From a virus: a DNA stretch of 64,000 bases. Below are positions 32,060 to 37,709 of this stretch, one piece after another (the stretch's first letter is position 1; every line of letters starts with the position of its first letter). The stretch lies in IMG/VR virus record IMGVR_UViG_3300044846_005309, positions 55,784 to 119,783 of that record; one strand, 5' to 3'. The notes beneath the pieces were generated by a model. It ran no database searches, was not told where the DNA came from, and worked only from the letters and a program-made list of their open reading frames with translations. The position numbers and the translations under genes were made by a program.

Positions 32060-32093
32060 ATGTCTTGTTCTTTTGATACTTAAACAATTTTTT

Positions 32094-32187
32094 GGTCCCA
32101 TAGTGTAACTGGAAGCACCGACAGCCTTATAAACTGTGCGCACCTGATTAGTGCCGAGCGGGGGTTCGATTCCCTCTGGGACTACCA
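32094..32187 (+). tRNA. Type II tRNA with anticodon TAT (atypical; Leu-like body)
   Basis: 94 nt: acceptor GGTCCCA/TGGGACT (G1-U72 wobble), 3-bp D-stem GTG/CAC, loop CTTATAA (or a 9-nt CCTTATAAA) on an ACAG/CTGT stem, a long variable arm and T-loop TTCGATT, A73, encoded CCA. By position the anticodon is UAU (AUA, Ile), yet the long variable arm belongs to Leu/Ser/Tyr tRNAs. It may be a tRNA-Leu(UAA) derivative with an altered third anticodon base. Confidence 0.75.
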
Positions 32188-32191
32188 TTTT

Positions 32192-32267
32192 GCGGTAGTA
32201 GCTCAATTGGTAGAGCGCCATCCTTCCAAGCTGGATGTTGCAGGTTCGAGCCCTGTCTACCGCACCA
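32192..32267 (+). tRNA. tRNA-Gly (TCC)
   Basis: Acceptor GCGGTAG/CTACCGC, anticodon loop CTTCCAA on CCATC/GCTGG (one mismatch), T-loop TTCGAGC, A73, encoded CCA. Confidence 0.9.
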
Positions 32268-32268
32268 T

Positions 32269-32343
32269 GCTCCCGTCGTTCAACGGATAGGACAACCGCC
32301 TTCTAAGCAGTTTATGGGGGTTCGATTCCCTCCGGGAGTGCCA
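32269..32343 (+). tRNA. tRNA-Arg (TCT)
   Basis: Acceptor GCTCCCG/CGGGAGT, anticodon loop CTTCTAA on ACCGC/GCAGT (one mismatch), T-loop TTCGATT, G73, encoded CCA. Confidence 0.92.
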
Positions 32344-32351
32344 TTTTTATC

Positions 32352-32379
32352 TTGACTTTTGGTACAAAAGTACCATTAT
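32352..32379 (+). promoter_or_regulatory. Promoter with palindromic spacer upstream of tRNA-Ala, tRNA-Lys and tmRNA
   Basis: TTGACT, a 16-nt spacer and CATTAT. The palindrome TGGTAC-AAAA-GTACCA (32360-32375) fills the spacer and could bind a repressor. TTGTTCTTTT follows. Confidence 0.75.
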
Positions 32380-32400
32380 ATATTTTGTTCTTTTATTGAC

Positions 32401-32476
32401 GGGCCTGTAGCACAATTGGCGGTGCGCCTCCTTTGCAAGGAGAGGGTTAGGGGTTCAAATCCCCTCTGGTCCACCA
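32401..32476 (+). tRNA. tRNA-Ala (TGC)
   Basis: The acceptor carries the Ala identity pair G3-U70 (GGGCCTG/CTGGTCC, one mismatch). Anticodon loop TTTGCAA, T-loop TTCAAAT, A73, encoded CCA. Confidence 0.93.
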
Positions 32477-32479
32477 TTT

Positions 32480-32553
32480 TCGTACGAAAAAGCCACCAGT
32501 CTAATTAACTGTCCTACCAGCCGTGGCAATTCTCTATGGTAGGGAAGAGACCA
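32480..32553 (+). ncRNA. Small structured RNA or degenerate tRNA between tRNA-Ala and tRNA-Lys
   Basis: TTTTCGTACGAAAA is a perfect palindrome, followed by overlapping stems GCCAC/GTGGC, CCTACCA/TGGTAGG and GTCT/AGAC and an apparent CCA end. No anticodon or T-arm is recognisable. It may be a tRNA relic or a small hairpin RNA. Confidence 0.4.
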
Positions 32554-32558
32554 TTTTC

Positions 32559-32634
32559 GCCTCTATAGCTCAACGGTTAGAGCTGCTGCCTTTTAAGCAG
32601 TAGGTTCAGAGTTCAAATCTCTGTGGAGGCACCA
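32559..32634 (+). tRNA. tRNA-Lys (TTT)
   Basis: Acceptor GCCTCTA/TGGAGGC, anticodon stem GCTGC/GCAGT with loop CTTTTAA, T-arm CAGAG TTCAAAT CTCTG, A73, encoded CCA. The acceptor stem is identical to that of tRNA-Thr at 25132. Confidence 0.94.
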
Positions 32635-32655
32635 ATTTTCGTTCTTTAATATTTT

Positions 32656-33059
32656 GGGCGTGTTCTGGATTCTACTTAATAGTGGACTTATTAGAAGCAA
32701 GCAAGGTTGTTAGACCTTATAAAACTAGCAAAAAACATAAATGGCATTGTAAATAGCCTTAAGGGTGCTTTTGCTGCTCCGGTTGCTGCTCTCGCAGCAT
32801 TCTTCAGCACAGAAGAACTCCAATTCGCAGCCTAAGAATTGCGATCGTTATAGTATAGATTCTCGCTATATATTATAACGTTGACTAGCGAGGATGTTGT
32901 TTGAGGTACTTGGAATAAATAAAACAACATTAAAGCTGTTCCTAAAGTACTATACATTGCGTATTAACAGTGTTAAGTACTTATATATTAATACTAAGCT
33001 TGTAGAAACTAGTCGGAAAAGTATTAGGCACGCGGGTTCGACTCCCGCCACGTCCACCA
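32656..33059 (+). ncRNA. ssrA: tmRNA (ssrA), one-piece, with an unusually long tag
   Basis: The 404-nt molecule has the tRNA-like ends: 5' GGGCGTGTTCTGGATTCTAC and 3' GCGGGTTCGACTCCCGC with CACGTCC, A73 and CCA. The 7-bp acceptor GGGCGTG/CACGTCC closes it. The resume codon is GCA at 32728 (context CTAGCAAA, as in other tmRNAs). The reading frame runs 35 codons to TAA at 32833-32835, starting AKNINGIV and ending QFAA. tmRNA with SmpB rescues stalled ribosomes and tags products for proteolysis. A phage copy could maintain rescue late in infection. Confidence 0.93.
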
Positions 33060-33069
33060 ATTTGTATAT

Positions 33070-33147
33070 AGGGTCATAGCTTAATTGGTTCAAAGCATCC
33101 GATTGATAATCGGAAGAGTCCTGGTTCAATTCCTGGTGGCCCTACCA
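33070..33147 (+). tRNA. tRNA-Ile (GAT)
   Basis: Acceptor AGGGTCA/TGGCCCT, anticodon stem TCCGA/TCGGA with loop TTGATAA, T-loop TTCAATT, A73, encoded CCA. Confidence 0.94.
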
Positions 33148-33148
33148 T

Positions 33149-33224
33149 AGGAGGGTGGATCGATAGGTAAGACAGGAGTTTCATAAGCTCTTTCATATGG
33201 GTTCAAATCCCATCCCTCCTACCA
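33149..33224 (+). tRNA. tRNA-Met (CAT), elongator or Ile2
   Basis: Acceptor AGGAGGG/CCCTCCT, anticodon stem GGAGT/GCTCT with loop TTCATAA, T-arm ATGGG TTCAAAT CCCAT, A73, encoded CCA. Whether C34 is lysidinylated to read AUA (Ile) cannot be told from the gene. Confidence 0.9.
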
Positions 33225-33263
33225 ATTTAATTGCATTTTATTTAGTAACTATTAAGTTTAATT

Positions 33264-33791
33264 ATGAGTCTCAAAGAATTAACTAAAGCAAAGCATGAGA
33301 CAGCTGAAAAGCTGCCTTTTATAAATAAAATTTTTCAGAAAAAAGTTACCCCAGAAGAGTACCTTAAATATCTTTATCAGATGCAGCCGGTTTACGAAGC
33401 TTTAGAAAATAAAGCTAAAGCTTTAGGTATTCTTAATGATCTTAAGGGTTTAGAGCGCGCATCTCGAATACAAGAAGATATTAACGAGCTACAAGAAACT
33501 ACCTCTCTTAAGTACTATATGCATTTTCCTGTGACAGATGAATATTTAAATTATTTAAAACAAATGTCAGACCCTAAAAAAGTCCTGGCTCATTTATATG
33601 TTAGACATATGGGAGATCTTTATGGTGGTCAAATGCTTAGACTGTGTGTACCTGGTTCAGCCAAGTGGTACTGGTTTGATAACGCCCCAGAACTTATCTC
33701 TAAGTTGAGAGGCTTAATTACAGTAGATCTTGCAGATGAAGCTAATGTAGCCTTTGATTATTCAATTAAAATAATTGAACAATTGTCTTGA
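33264..33791 (+). CDS. Heme oxygenase
   Basis: A 175-aa all-helical heme oxygenase. The proximal heme ligand is His11 in KAKHETAEKLPF, and the distal helix is LYVRHMGDLYGGQML (residues 111-125). It opens heme to biliverdin, CO and iron with electrons from ferredoxin. It is somewhat shorter than cyanobacterial HO1 (about 240 aa), as are phage enzymes. With the bilin reductase at 26667 it forms a heme-to-bilin pathway. The stop codon overlaps the -35 of a downstream promoter. Confidence 0.92.
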   Translation: MSLKELTKAKHETAEKLPFINKIFQKKVTPEEYLKYLYQMQPVYEALENKAKALGILNDLKGLERASRIQEDINELQETTSLKYYMHFPVTDEYLNYLKQMSDPKKVLAHLYVRHMGDLYGGQMLRLCVPGSAKWYWFDNAPELISKLRGLITVDLADEANVAFDYSIKIIEQLS

Positions 33792-33815
33792 CTTTAAAGG
33801 GCCGGGTACCATAAT
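33788..33815 (+). promoter_or_regulatory. Promoter upstream of tRNA-Val
   Basis: TTGACT overlaps the heme oxygenase stop codon; the 16-nt spacer ends GTAC and CATAAT follows, then TTTGTTCTTTT. Same design as the promoters at 24714 and 32352. Confidence 0.75.
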
Positions 33816-33837
33816 AGTCTTTGTTCTTTTAAATAAC

Positions 33838-33914
33838 GCTCGCTTAGCTCAGTTGGTTAGAGCAGGATCTTTACATGGTCAAGGTCGTGGGTTCAAGTCC
33901 TACAGCGAGCACCA
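33838..33914 (+). tRNA. tRNA-Val (TAC)
   Basis: Acceptor GCTCGCT/AGCGAGC, anticodon loop TTTACAT on a GGATC/GGTCA stem (one mismatch), T-arm GTGGG TTCAAGT CCTAC, A73, encoded CCA. Confidence 0.93.
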
Positions 33915-33920
33915 TTTTCG

Positions 33921-34160
33921 AAACTCGACTAGGCGAGTATAAATAGAATTTAAGCCTAGTGCGGCTGCTGATACCGTCGACGCTACCAGCAGCATATCGT
34001 CTCGCGTCAGTGACAGTGCACAGTCATAAAGTGTTCCTAGTATAGCCGCTTTCATGGATATATTATACATGCTGATCATAGAAAGAGTGACAAAAACATA
34101 TATGTATTTGCGAAGTATATGTACAAATCACCGCCTATAGCAATAGGGCTAGCGAGACAC
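33921..34160 (+). ncRNA. Structured noncoding RNA with a likely pseudoknot
   Basis: No gene lies between tRNA-Val and the next tRNA. A hairpin ACTCG-(ACTAGG)-CGAGT has loop bases that pair with GCCTAGT at 33954-33960, an H-type pseudoknot. Next come GCTGCTG/CAGCAGC (33964/33987), a long helix GTCTCGC/GCGAGAC (33999/34152), ACATATA/TATATGT (34096/34116) and CCTAT-AGCA-ATAGG. The compact set of perfect helices argues for a functional RNA, but I cannot name the family. Confidence 0.55.
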
Positions 34161-34169
34161 CCCTTTTCT

Positions 34170-34245
34170 TGCAGAGTGGAGCAGTAGTAGCTCGACTGGC
34201 TCATAACCAGTAGGTCGACGTGTGCAATTCCGTCCTCTGCATCCA
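34170..34245 (+). tRNA. Initiator-like tRNA-fMet (CAT), degenerate T-arm
   Basis: GTGGAGCAG...TAGCTCG, GGCTCATAACC and AGGTCG match bacterial initiator tRNA almost base for base. The 5' base pairs normally with A72 (T1-A72) instead of the initiator mismatch, the T-loop reads TGTGCAATTC instead of TTCAA and the T-stem is weak. U73, encoded CCA. It may be a decaying or repurposed initiator. Confidence 0.7.
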
Positions 34246-34251
34246 ATTTAT

Positions 34252-34326
34252 GCCGCTATCTTCTAACGGTTAGGAAGGCGCCCTTTCACGGCGATAATCG
34301 GGGTTCGATTCCCCGTAGCGGTACCA
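34252..34326 (+). tRNA. tRNA-Glu (TTC)
   Basis: Acceptor GCCGCTA/TAGCGGT, anticodon arm CGCC-CTTTCAC-GGCG, T-arm CGGGG TTCGATT CCCCG, A73, encoded CCA. Last tRNA of the array. Confidence 0.93.
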
Positions 34327-34346
34327 ATTTCTAATAAACTTATTGA

Positions 34347-35162
34347 TCAAACCGGGTTAACTGGAAGTTCTGGGTTATCATATGATAACGGTTTCCATTC
34401 AGGGTAAACAAATATGTCCCCATGCCATGCAAAAGTATTGCGCCGGTCATTATAATATACGTTTGTAGCGTTACTTAATACTCCTACCCACCAACAATAC
34501 GTACCTTCACTTAGTACTAAATTGTTAAAATTTTTTCCAAAATTAAGGGTTTCAACAGGAACGTCTGACGTATAAAGTTTAAGCTTATATTTTTCTAAAA
34601 GAAATTGTACGTCAGGGTGTTGCAGGCTATCTGAAGTAATGTACCCGCCGTGACAACCACTTTGATAAAGCCTCTCTATAGCATCTACGTAGTACTGCAA
34701 AGGTAAACGCTGCCTTCTTTTAGCTACGTCCCCTAGACGAAAAATAACAAATATTTCATTATCGGGTCTTGGGATATAAGTTAAATTAAACATATCTTTT
34801 ATTTGATTTTTATACGGTAAAACAAAATCTTTTAATTGAAAATAATCTTGAAAATGATATTGAGCGTCCGTTACATAGGCTCTATTCAACAATTCAACAA
34901 AATTTAAATCATGTATAGGGATATAAGGTAATTCAAATTTACGCGTAGTTTCTAGAGGGCTAGATTTTACAGATGACCATGCTTCGTTGAACCCGGTAGT
35001 TATTGGCTGCGGCTTATCCGGACTTAAAGGAAAGTGAGGCAACAAAGGATCTACGTTAAAATATAAATTATGTTTTTTAGCAAATACGTAAGCAGCGGTA
35101 TACATTAACAAACAATTGCCTAAACGATTTCCCCATCCATATTCTATCGTTACCATATCCAT
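34347..35162 (-). CDS. GT11-like (fucosyltransferase-type) glycosyltransferase, divergent
   Basis: 271 aa starting with EYGWGNRLGNCLLMYTAAYVFAKK, a GGxGNxxxxYA-like GT11 opening. VIFRLGDVAKRR replaces the HxRRxD motif, and EGTYCWWVGVLS resembles the SSFSWW block. It is related in layout to the GT11 gene at 1963 but more distant. ATG at 35162 or 35156 are both possible. Transcribed opposite to the outer-membrane protein gene. Confidence 0.6.
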   Translation of the reverse strand: MDMVTIEYGWGNRLGNCLLMYTAAYVFAKKHNLYFNVDPLLPHFPLSPDKPQPITTGFNEAWSSVKSSPLETTRKFELPYIPIHDLNFVELLNRAYVTDAQYHFQDYFQLKDFVLPYKNQIKDMFNLTYIPRPDNEIFVIFRLGDVAKRRQRLPLQYYVDAIERLYQSGCHGGYITSDSLQHPDVQFLLEKYKLKLYTSDVPVETLNFGKNFNNLVLSEGTYCWWVGVLSNATNVYYNDRRNTFAWHGDIFVYPEWKPLSYDNPELPVNPV

Positions 35163-35212
35163 ATTGATACTGGTAAGTTGATAATTCCATAAAGTATTAT
35201 AAATTTAATTGT

Positions 35213-35935
35213 ATGAAGAAACTAATCGCATTCATTACCTTGGCTGTATTTGCCAGTGTAGGTTTTGCTGCTCCTGCGCCTAGCGTAGTTAGCGGCGGAA
35301 TCGACCTCGGCTTTAAATCCAAGCTCATTGAACAGGGTAAAGTAACCGGCACCAATTATATTGTTGCTGGTGCAAACGTTGAAGTAGCAAGCTTTGGGCT
35401 TGGCGTTACAACTTATAACGCTTATGAGGGTTCAACCGCAACTGGTATCAGTTCCGGACTCTTTAAGCGTGTAGATGTAGCAGCAACCTATAAGTTTACT
35501 TCTACTCTTGCTGACTTGCACCTTGGTGCTACCTATAGAAATGCTAGTAAGAACGCTAGTCTTGCTAATGTGCGCGACAACGTACTTCCGTCTGTCAAGC
35601 TCAGTGGTAAAGTGTTCGGGACATTTCCTTGGGACGTAACACTGCTCAATGACACTAAGAATCGTAGCAACAACTACGAAGGCAATATCAAGCTACCGCT
35701 TGGTACTAAGGCCTTTAAGGTTGTACCTGCTGTTGGAGTAGGTTTTAACGATCCGGGCACTGCCACTATTGCAGCGCTTAGAAGCGTTAAGAAGTACTAC
35801 AATGGTGGTCTCGGTGTAGCGTATGTTATTGCCGGTGGTACCTTTAGCGTGAATGGATATGTCCAGCGCGTTAATCTTACCGATAATTACGGACAGGTAA
35901 CTGGCTACGACGCAGGCTATAGCTTTAGATTCTAA
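35213..35935 (+). CDS. Outer-membrane beta-barrel protein
   Basis: 240 aa with a signal peptide (MKKLIAFITLAVFASVGFAA), alternating amphipathic strands and a C-terminal Phe (AGYSFRF), the usual BamA recognition end. It recalls the TorF/gcw_chp family of putative porins. GC and codon choice look more regular than in neighbours. Phage-encoded barrels can replace or mask the host receptor (superinfection exclusion); this is an inference. A strong terminator follows. Confidence 0.8.
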   Translation: MKKLIAFITLAVFASVGFAAPAPSVVSGGIDLGFKSKLIEQGKVTGTNYIVAGANVEVASFGLGVTTYNAYEGSTATGISSGLFKRVDVAATYKFTSTLADLHLGATYRNASKNASLANVRDNVLPSVKLSGKVFGTFPWDVTLLNDTKNRSNNYEGNIKLPLGTKAFKVVPAVGVGFNDPGTATIAALRSVKKYYNGGLGVAYVIAGGTFSVNGYVQRVNLTDNYGQVTGYDAGYSFRF

Positions 35936-35959
35936 AAGCTATTTTAGTGTAGTAATTGA

Positions 35960-35986
35960 CCCCTCGCGAAAGTGAGGGGTTTTTTA
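35960..35986 (+). terminator. Intrinsic terminator after the outer-membrane protein gene
   Basis: CCCCTCGC-GAAA-GTGAGGGG (8 bp, GNRA tetraloop) followed by seven Ts. Confidence 0.92.
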
Positions 35987-36184
35987 TTCTTCGATATGAA
36001 ACTGTAAAGCTCTATTAAGTTTTTGAGCAAACTTCTTTTTATCTATTCCCGCTTTTTCCTGTTTTCTGATCTCTTCTTTTAAAGCTTTTATAAAAGTTTC
36101 TGAAAGATTAAAATTTCTAGGATAGAACAGGCGTTGTTCTTTTTTTAACATACCATATTGCTCCATTAACTCTTGAAATTTCAT
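35984..36184 (-). CDS. Small basic helical protein
   Basis: 66 aa starting MKFQELMEQYGMLKKEQRLFYPRNFNLSETF, Lys/Glu-rich and helical. Its stop lies in the T tract of the terminator. A TAAGTAT motif (complement of 36199-36205) lies 15 nt upstream of the start. Possible DNA-binding protein; no HTH is obvious. Confidence 0.6.
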   Translation of the reverse strand: MKFQELMEQYGMLKKEQRLFYPRNFNLSETFIKALKEEIRKQEKAGIDKKKFAQKLNRALQFHIEE

Positions 36185-36210
36185 AAACGTATTATACAAT
36201 ACTTATCGTT

Positions 36211-37167
36211 ATGGTAGGCAATTACAACGAACATACTCACGCATTAAATTATAGGGACGTGTATCTAGTTCCTAATTTCAGTGAATTAAAGTCTCGAACT
36301 GAAGCTGATACATCTGTAAAGATAAGAGACTTTAAATTTACTCTACCCGTCATGCCTTCTAATATGAAGGCAGTGGTGGATTTTGAAACATATCACTTGT
36401 ATGCCGATCTAGGTCTGGCGCCGATCATGCATCGTTTTGATATGCCTAACGTTGAAGTTCTTCGTCGTATTATTACGCCTTGGAGAGCTATTAGCGTGGG
36501 AGTTAAAGAAAGAGATAAGAAAGAACTAGAAGAATGTAAACATATTACAGAAGCTCCTGCTTGTATCTGTATTGATATTGCCCACGGACATTGCAAAGAA
36601 ATGCTTAATATGATTACGTTTGTACGAGACCTGTTCCCGGATGTTATAATTATAGCGGGTAATGTCACGACCCCTTTAGCTTGTAATGATCTTGCAGTCT
36701 GGGGTGCAGATATGGTTAAGGTTGGTATCGGGCCCGGTCAAGTATGCTCAACTAAGAATAAGACCGGGTTTCATGTACCAATGTTTACAGCAGTTAAGGA
36801 ATGCGCTGCTATGTCCCCGGTACCCGTTATTGCCGATGGTGGATTTAGAGAGAACGGAGATATTGCAAAAGCATTAGTTGCCGGCGCAACTTTCTGTATG
36901 ATCGGTGGAATGTTTGCGGGCTGCTCGGATTCTCCTGCTACAATTGTGAACGGTAAAAAAGAGTATTACGGCAGTGCTTCTGAAAGAAACAAGGGATCCG
37001 TTAGGAACATCGAGGGATTCACTACGCATCTAACACCTACAGACACTATTACTAGTAAAGTTCGAGAAATCCGAGAAGACTTGCAATCCGCTATCAGTTA
37101 TGCTGGTGGTAAAGATCTTTCTGCACTTGATCTTTCGAAAGTACAGTATAGAATAGTAAACAATTAA
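36211..37167 (+). CDS. GMP reductase / IMP dehydrogenase family protein
   Basis: 318 aa, TIM barrel without CBS domains: MPSNMKAVV, SVGV, CIDIAHGH, IIAGNVTT, the catalytic loop VKVGIGPGQVCSTKNKTGFHVP with Cys179, then IADGGFRENGDIAKAL and FAGCSDSP. The loop GPGxVCxTxxKTG and the shortness fit GMP reductase (GuaC, 347 aa), which turns GMP into IMP. In a phage that may replace guanine in DNA, a purine-balancing enzyme would make sense. Activity as an IMPDH cannot be excluded. Confidence 0.85.
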   Translation: MVGNYNEHTHALNYRDVYLVPNFSELKSRTEADTSVKIRDFKFTLPVMPSNMKAVVDFETYHLYADLGLAPIMHRFDMPNVEVLRRIITPWRAISVGVKERDKKELEECKHITEAPACICIDIAHGHCKEMLNMITFVRDLFPDVIIIAGNVTTPLACNDLAVWGADMVKVGIGPGQVCSTKNKTGFHVPMFTAVKECAAMSPVPVIADGGFRENGDIAKALVAGATFCMIGGMFAGCSDSPATIVNGKKEYYGSASERNKGSVRNIEGFTTHLTPTDTITSKVREIREDLQSAISYAGGKDLSALDLSKVQYRIVNN

Positions 37168-37168
37168 T

Positions 37169-37657
37169 ATGTCAAAAGAAGAATACGTTCAACTCGAAGC
37201 GGTCCGTGAGGCCCTCGAAAAAGTAGTCAAAGATGAGAACGCTATCGAAAAAGTTCTCGATCTTTTGAGTGATGCTGCAGTACAGGTAGATGAAGCTAAA
37301 CAAGCTGAAGAGCCTGAGGCTTCTGATACTAATGAAACCGAAGAATCCGACGAGCCTAAGATTAAGAAGCAATACGGTATTCTTGTTTCTGACAAGGATG
37401 GCGTTATTAATAAAGACCTAGTAGGGTGGGTTTTCCAGATGCCTGAAAACGAAGATACTAGAGATGTAGTAGAGCTTATTAAGAAAGCTGCATATAATTA
37501 TAATGCTTCGAAGAAAGGCCGTAAATACCCAGTAAGCACTATCGGTCAGTCAATCGAGGGAGTGGGTAATAAGTTTTTTAAGCCTTACAATGTAAGCCTT
37601 AAGACTAAGGAACCGGTGCTTGTAATTACTACGGATAACGTTTTGCCGCGTAGTTAA
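37169..37657 (+). CDS. Hypothetical phage protein with acidic linker
   Basis: 162 aa: a helical N-terminus, an acidic stretch (AEEPEASDTNETEESDEP) and a basic C-terminal domain (KKQYGILVSDKDGVINKDLVGWVFQMPENE, NYNASKKGRKYPVSTIGQ). Starts one base after the GMP reductase gene. No function assigned. Confidence 0.7.
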   Translation: MSKEEYVQLEAVREALEKVVKDENAIEKVLDLLSDAAVQVDEAKQAEEPEASDTNETEESDEPKIKKQYGILVSDKDGVINKDLVGWVFQMPENEDTRDVVELIKKAAYNYNASKKGRKYPVSTIGQSIEGVGNKFFKPYNVSLKTKEPVLVITTDNVLPRS

Positions 37658-37679
37658 AACTCTGTTAGAGTTTAAAATA

Positions 37680-37709
37680 GAAAACTGAGCTCAAGCTCAG
37701 TTTTCTTTT
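37680..37709. terminator. Bidirectional terminator between convergent blocks
   Basis: GAAAACTGAGC-TCAA-GCTCAGTTTTC, an 11-bp stem with T/A tracts on both sides, where plus- and minus-strand blocks meet. It overlaps the last codons of the minus-strand gene. A smaller AAACTC/GAGTTT hairpin precedes it. Confidence 0.85.

Noticed and set aside
32894-33079. Plus-strand 61-aa ORF
   Set aside because: It lies inside the 3' half of the tmRNA and runs through its T-arm.
24742-34326. Search for a tRNA-Phe (GAA)
   Set aside because: No GAA anticodon loop in a cloverleaf was seen on the plus strand of the RNA region; it may lie outside the window.
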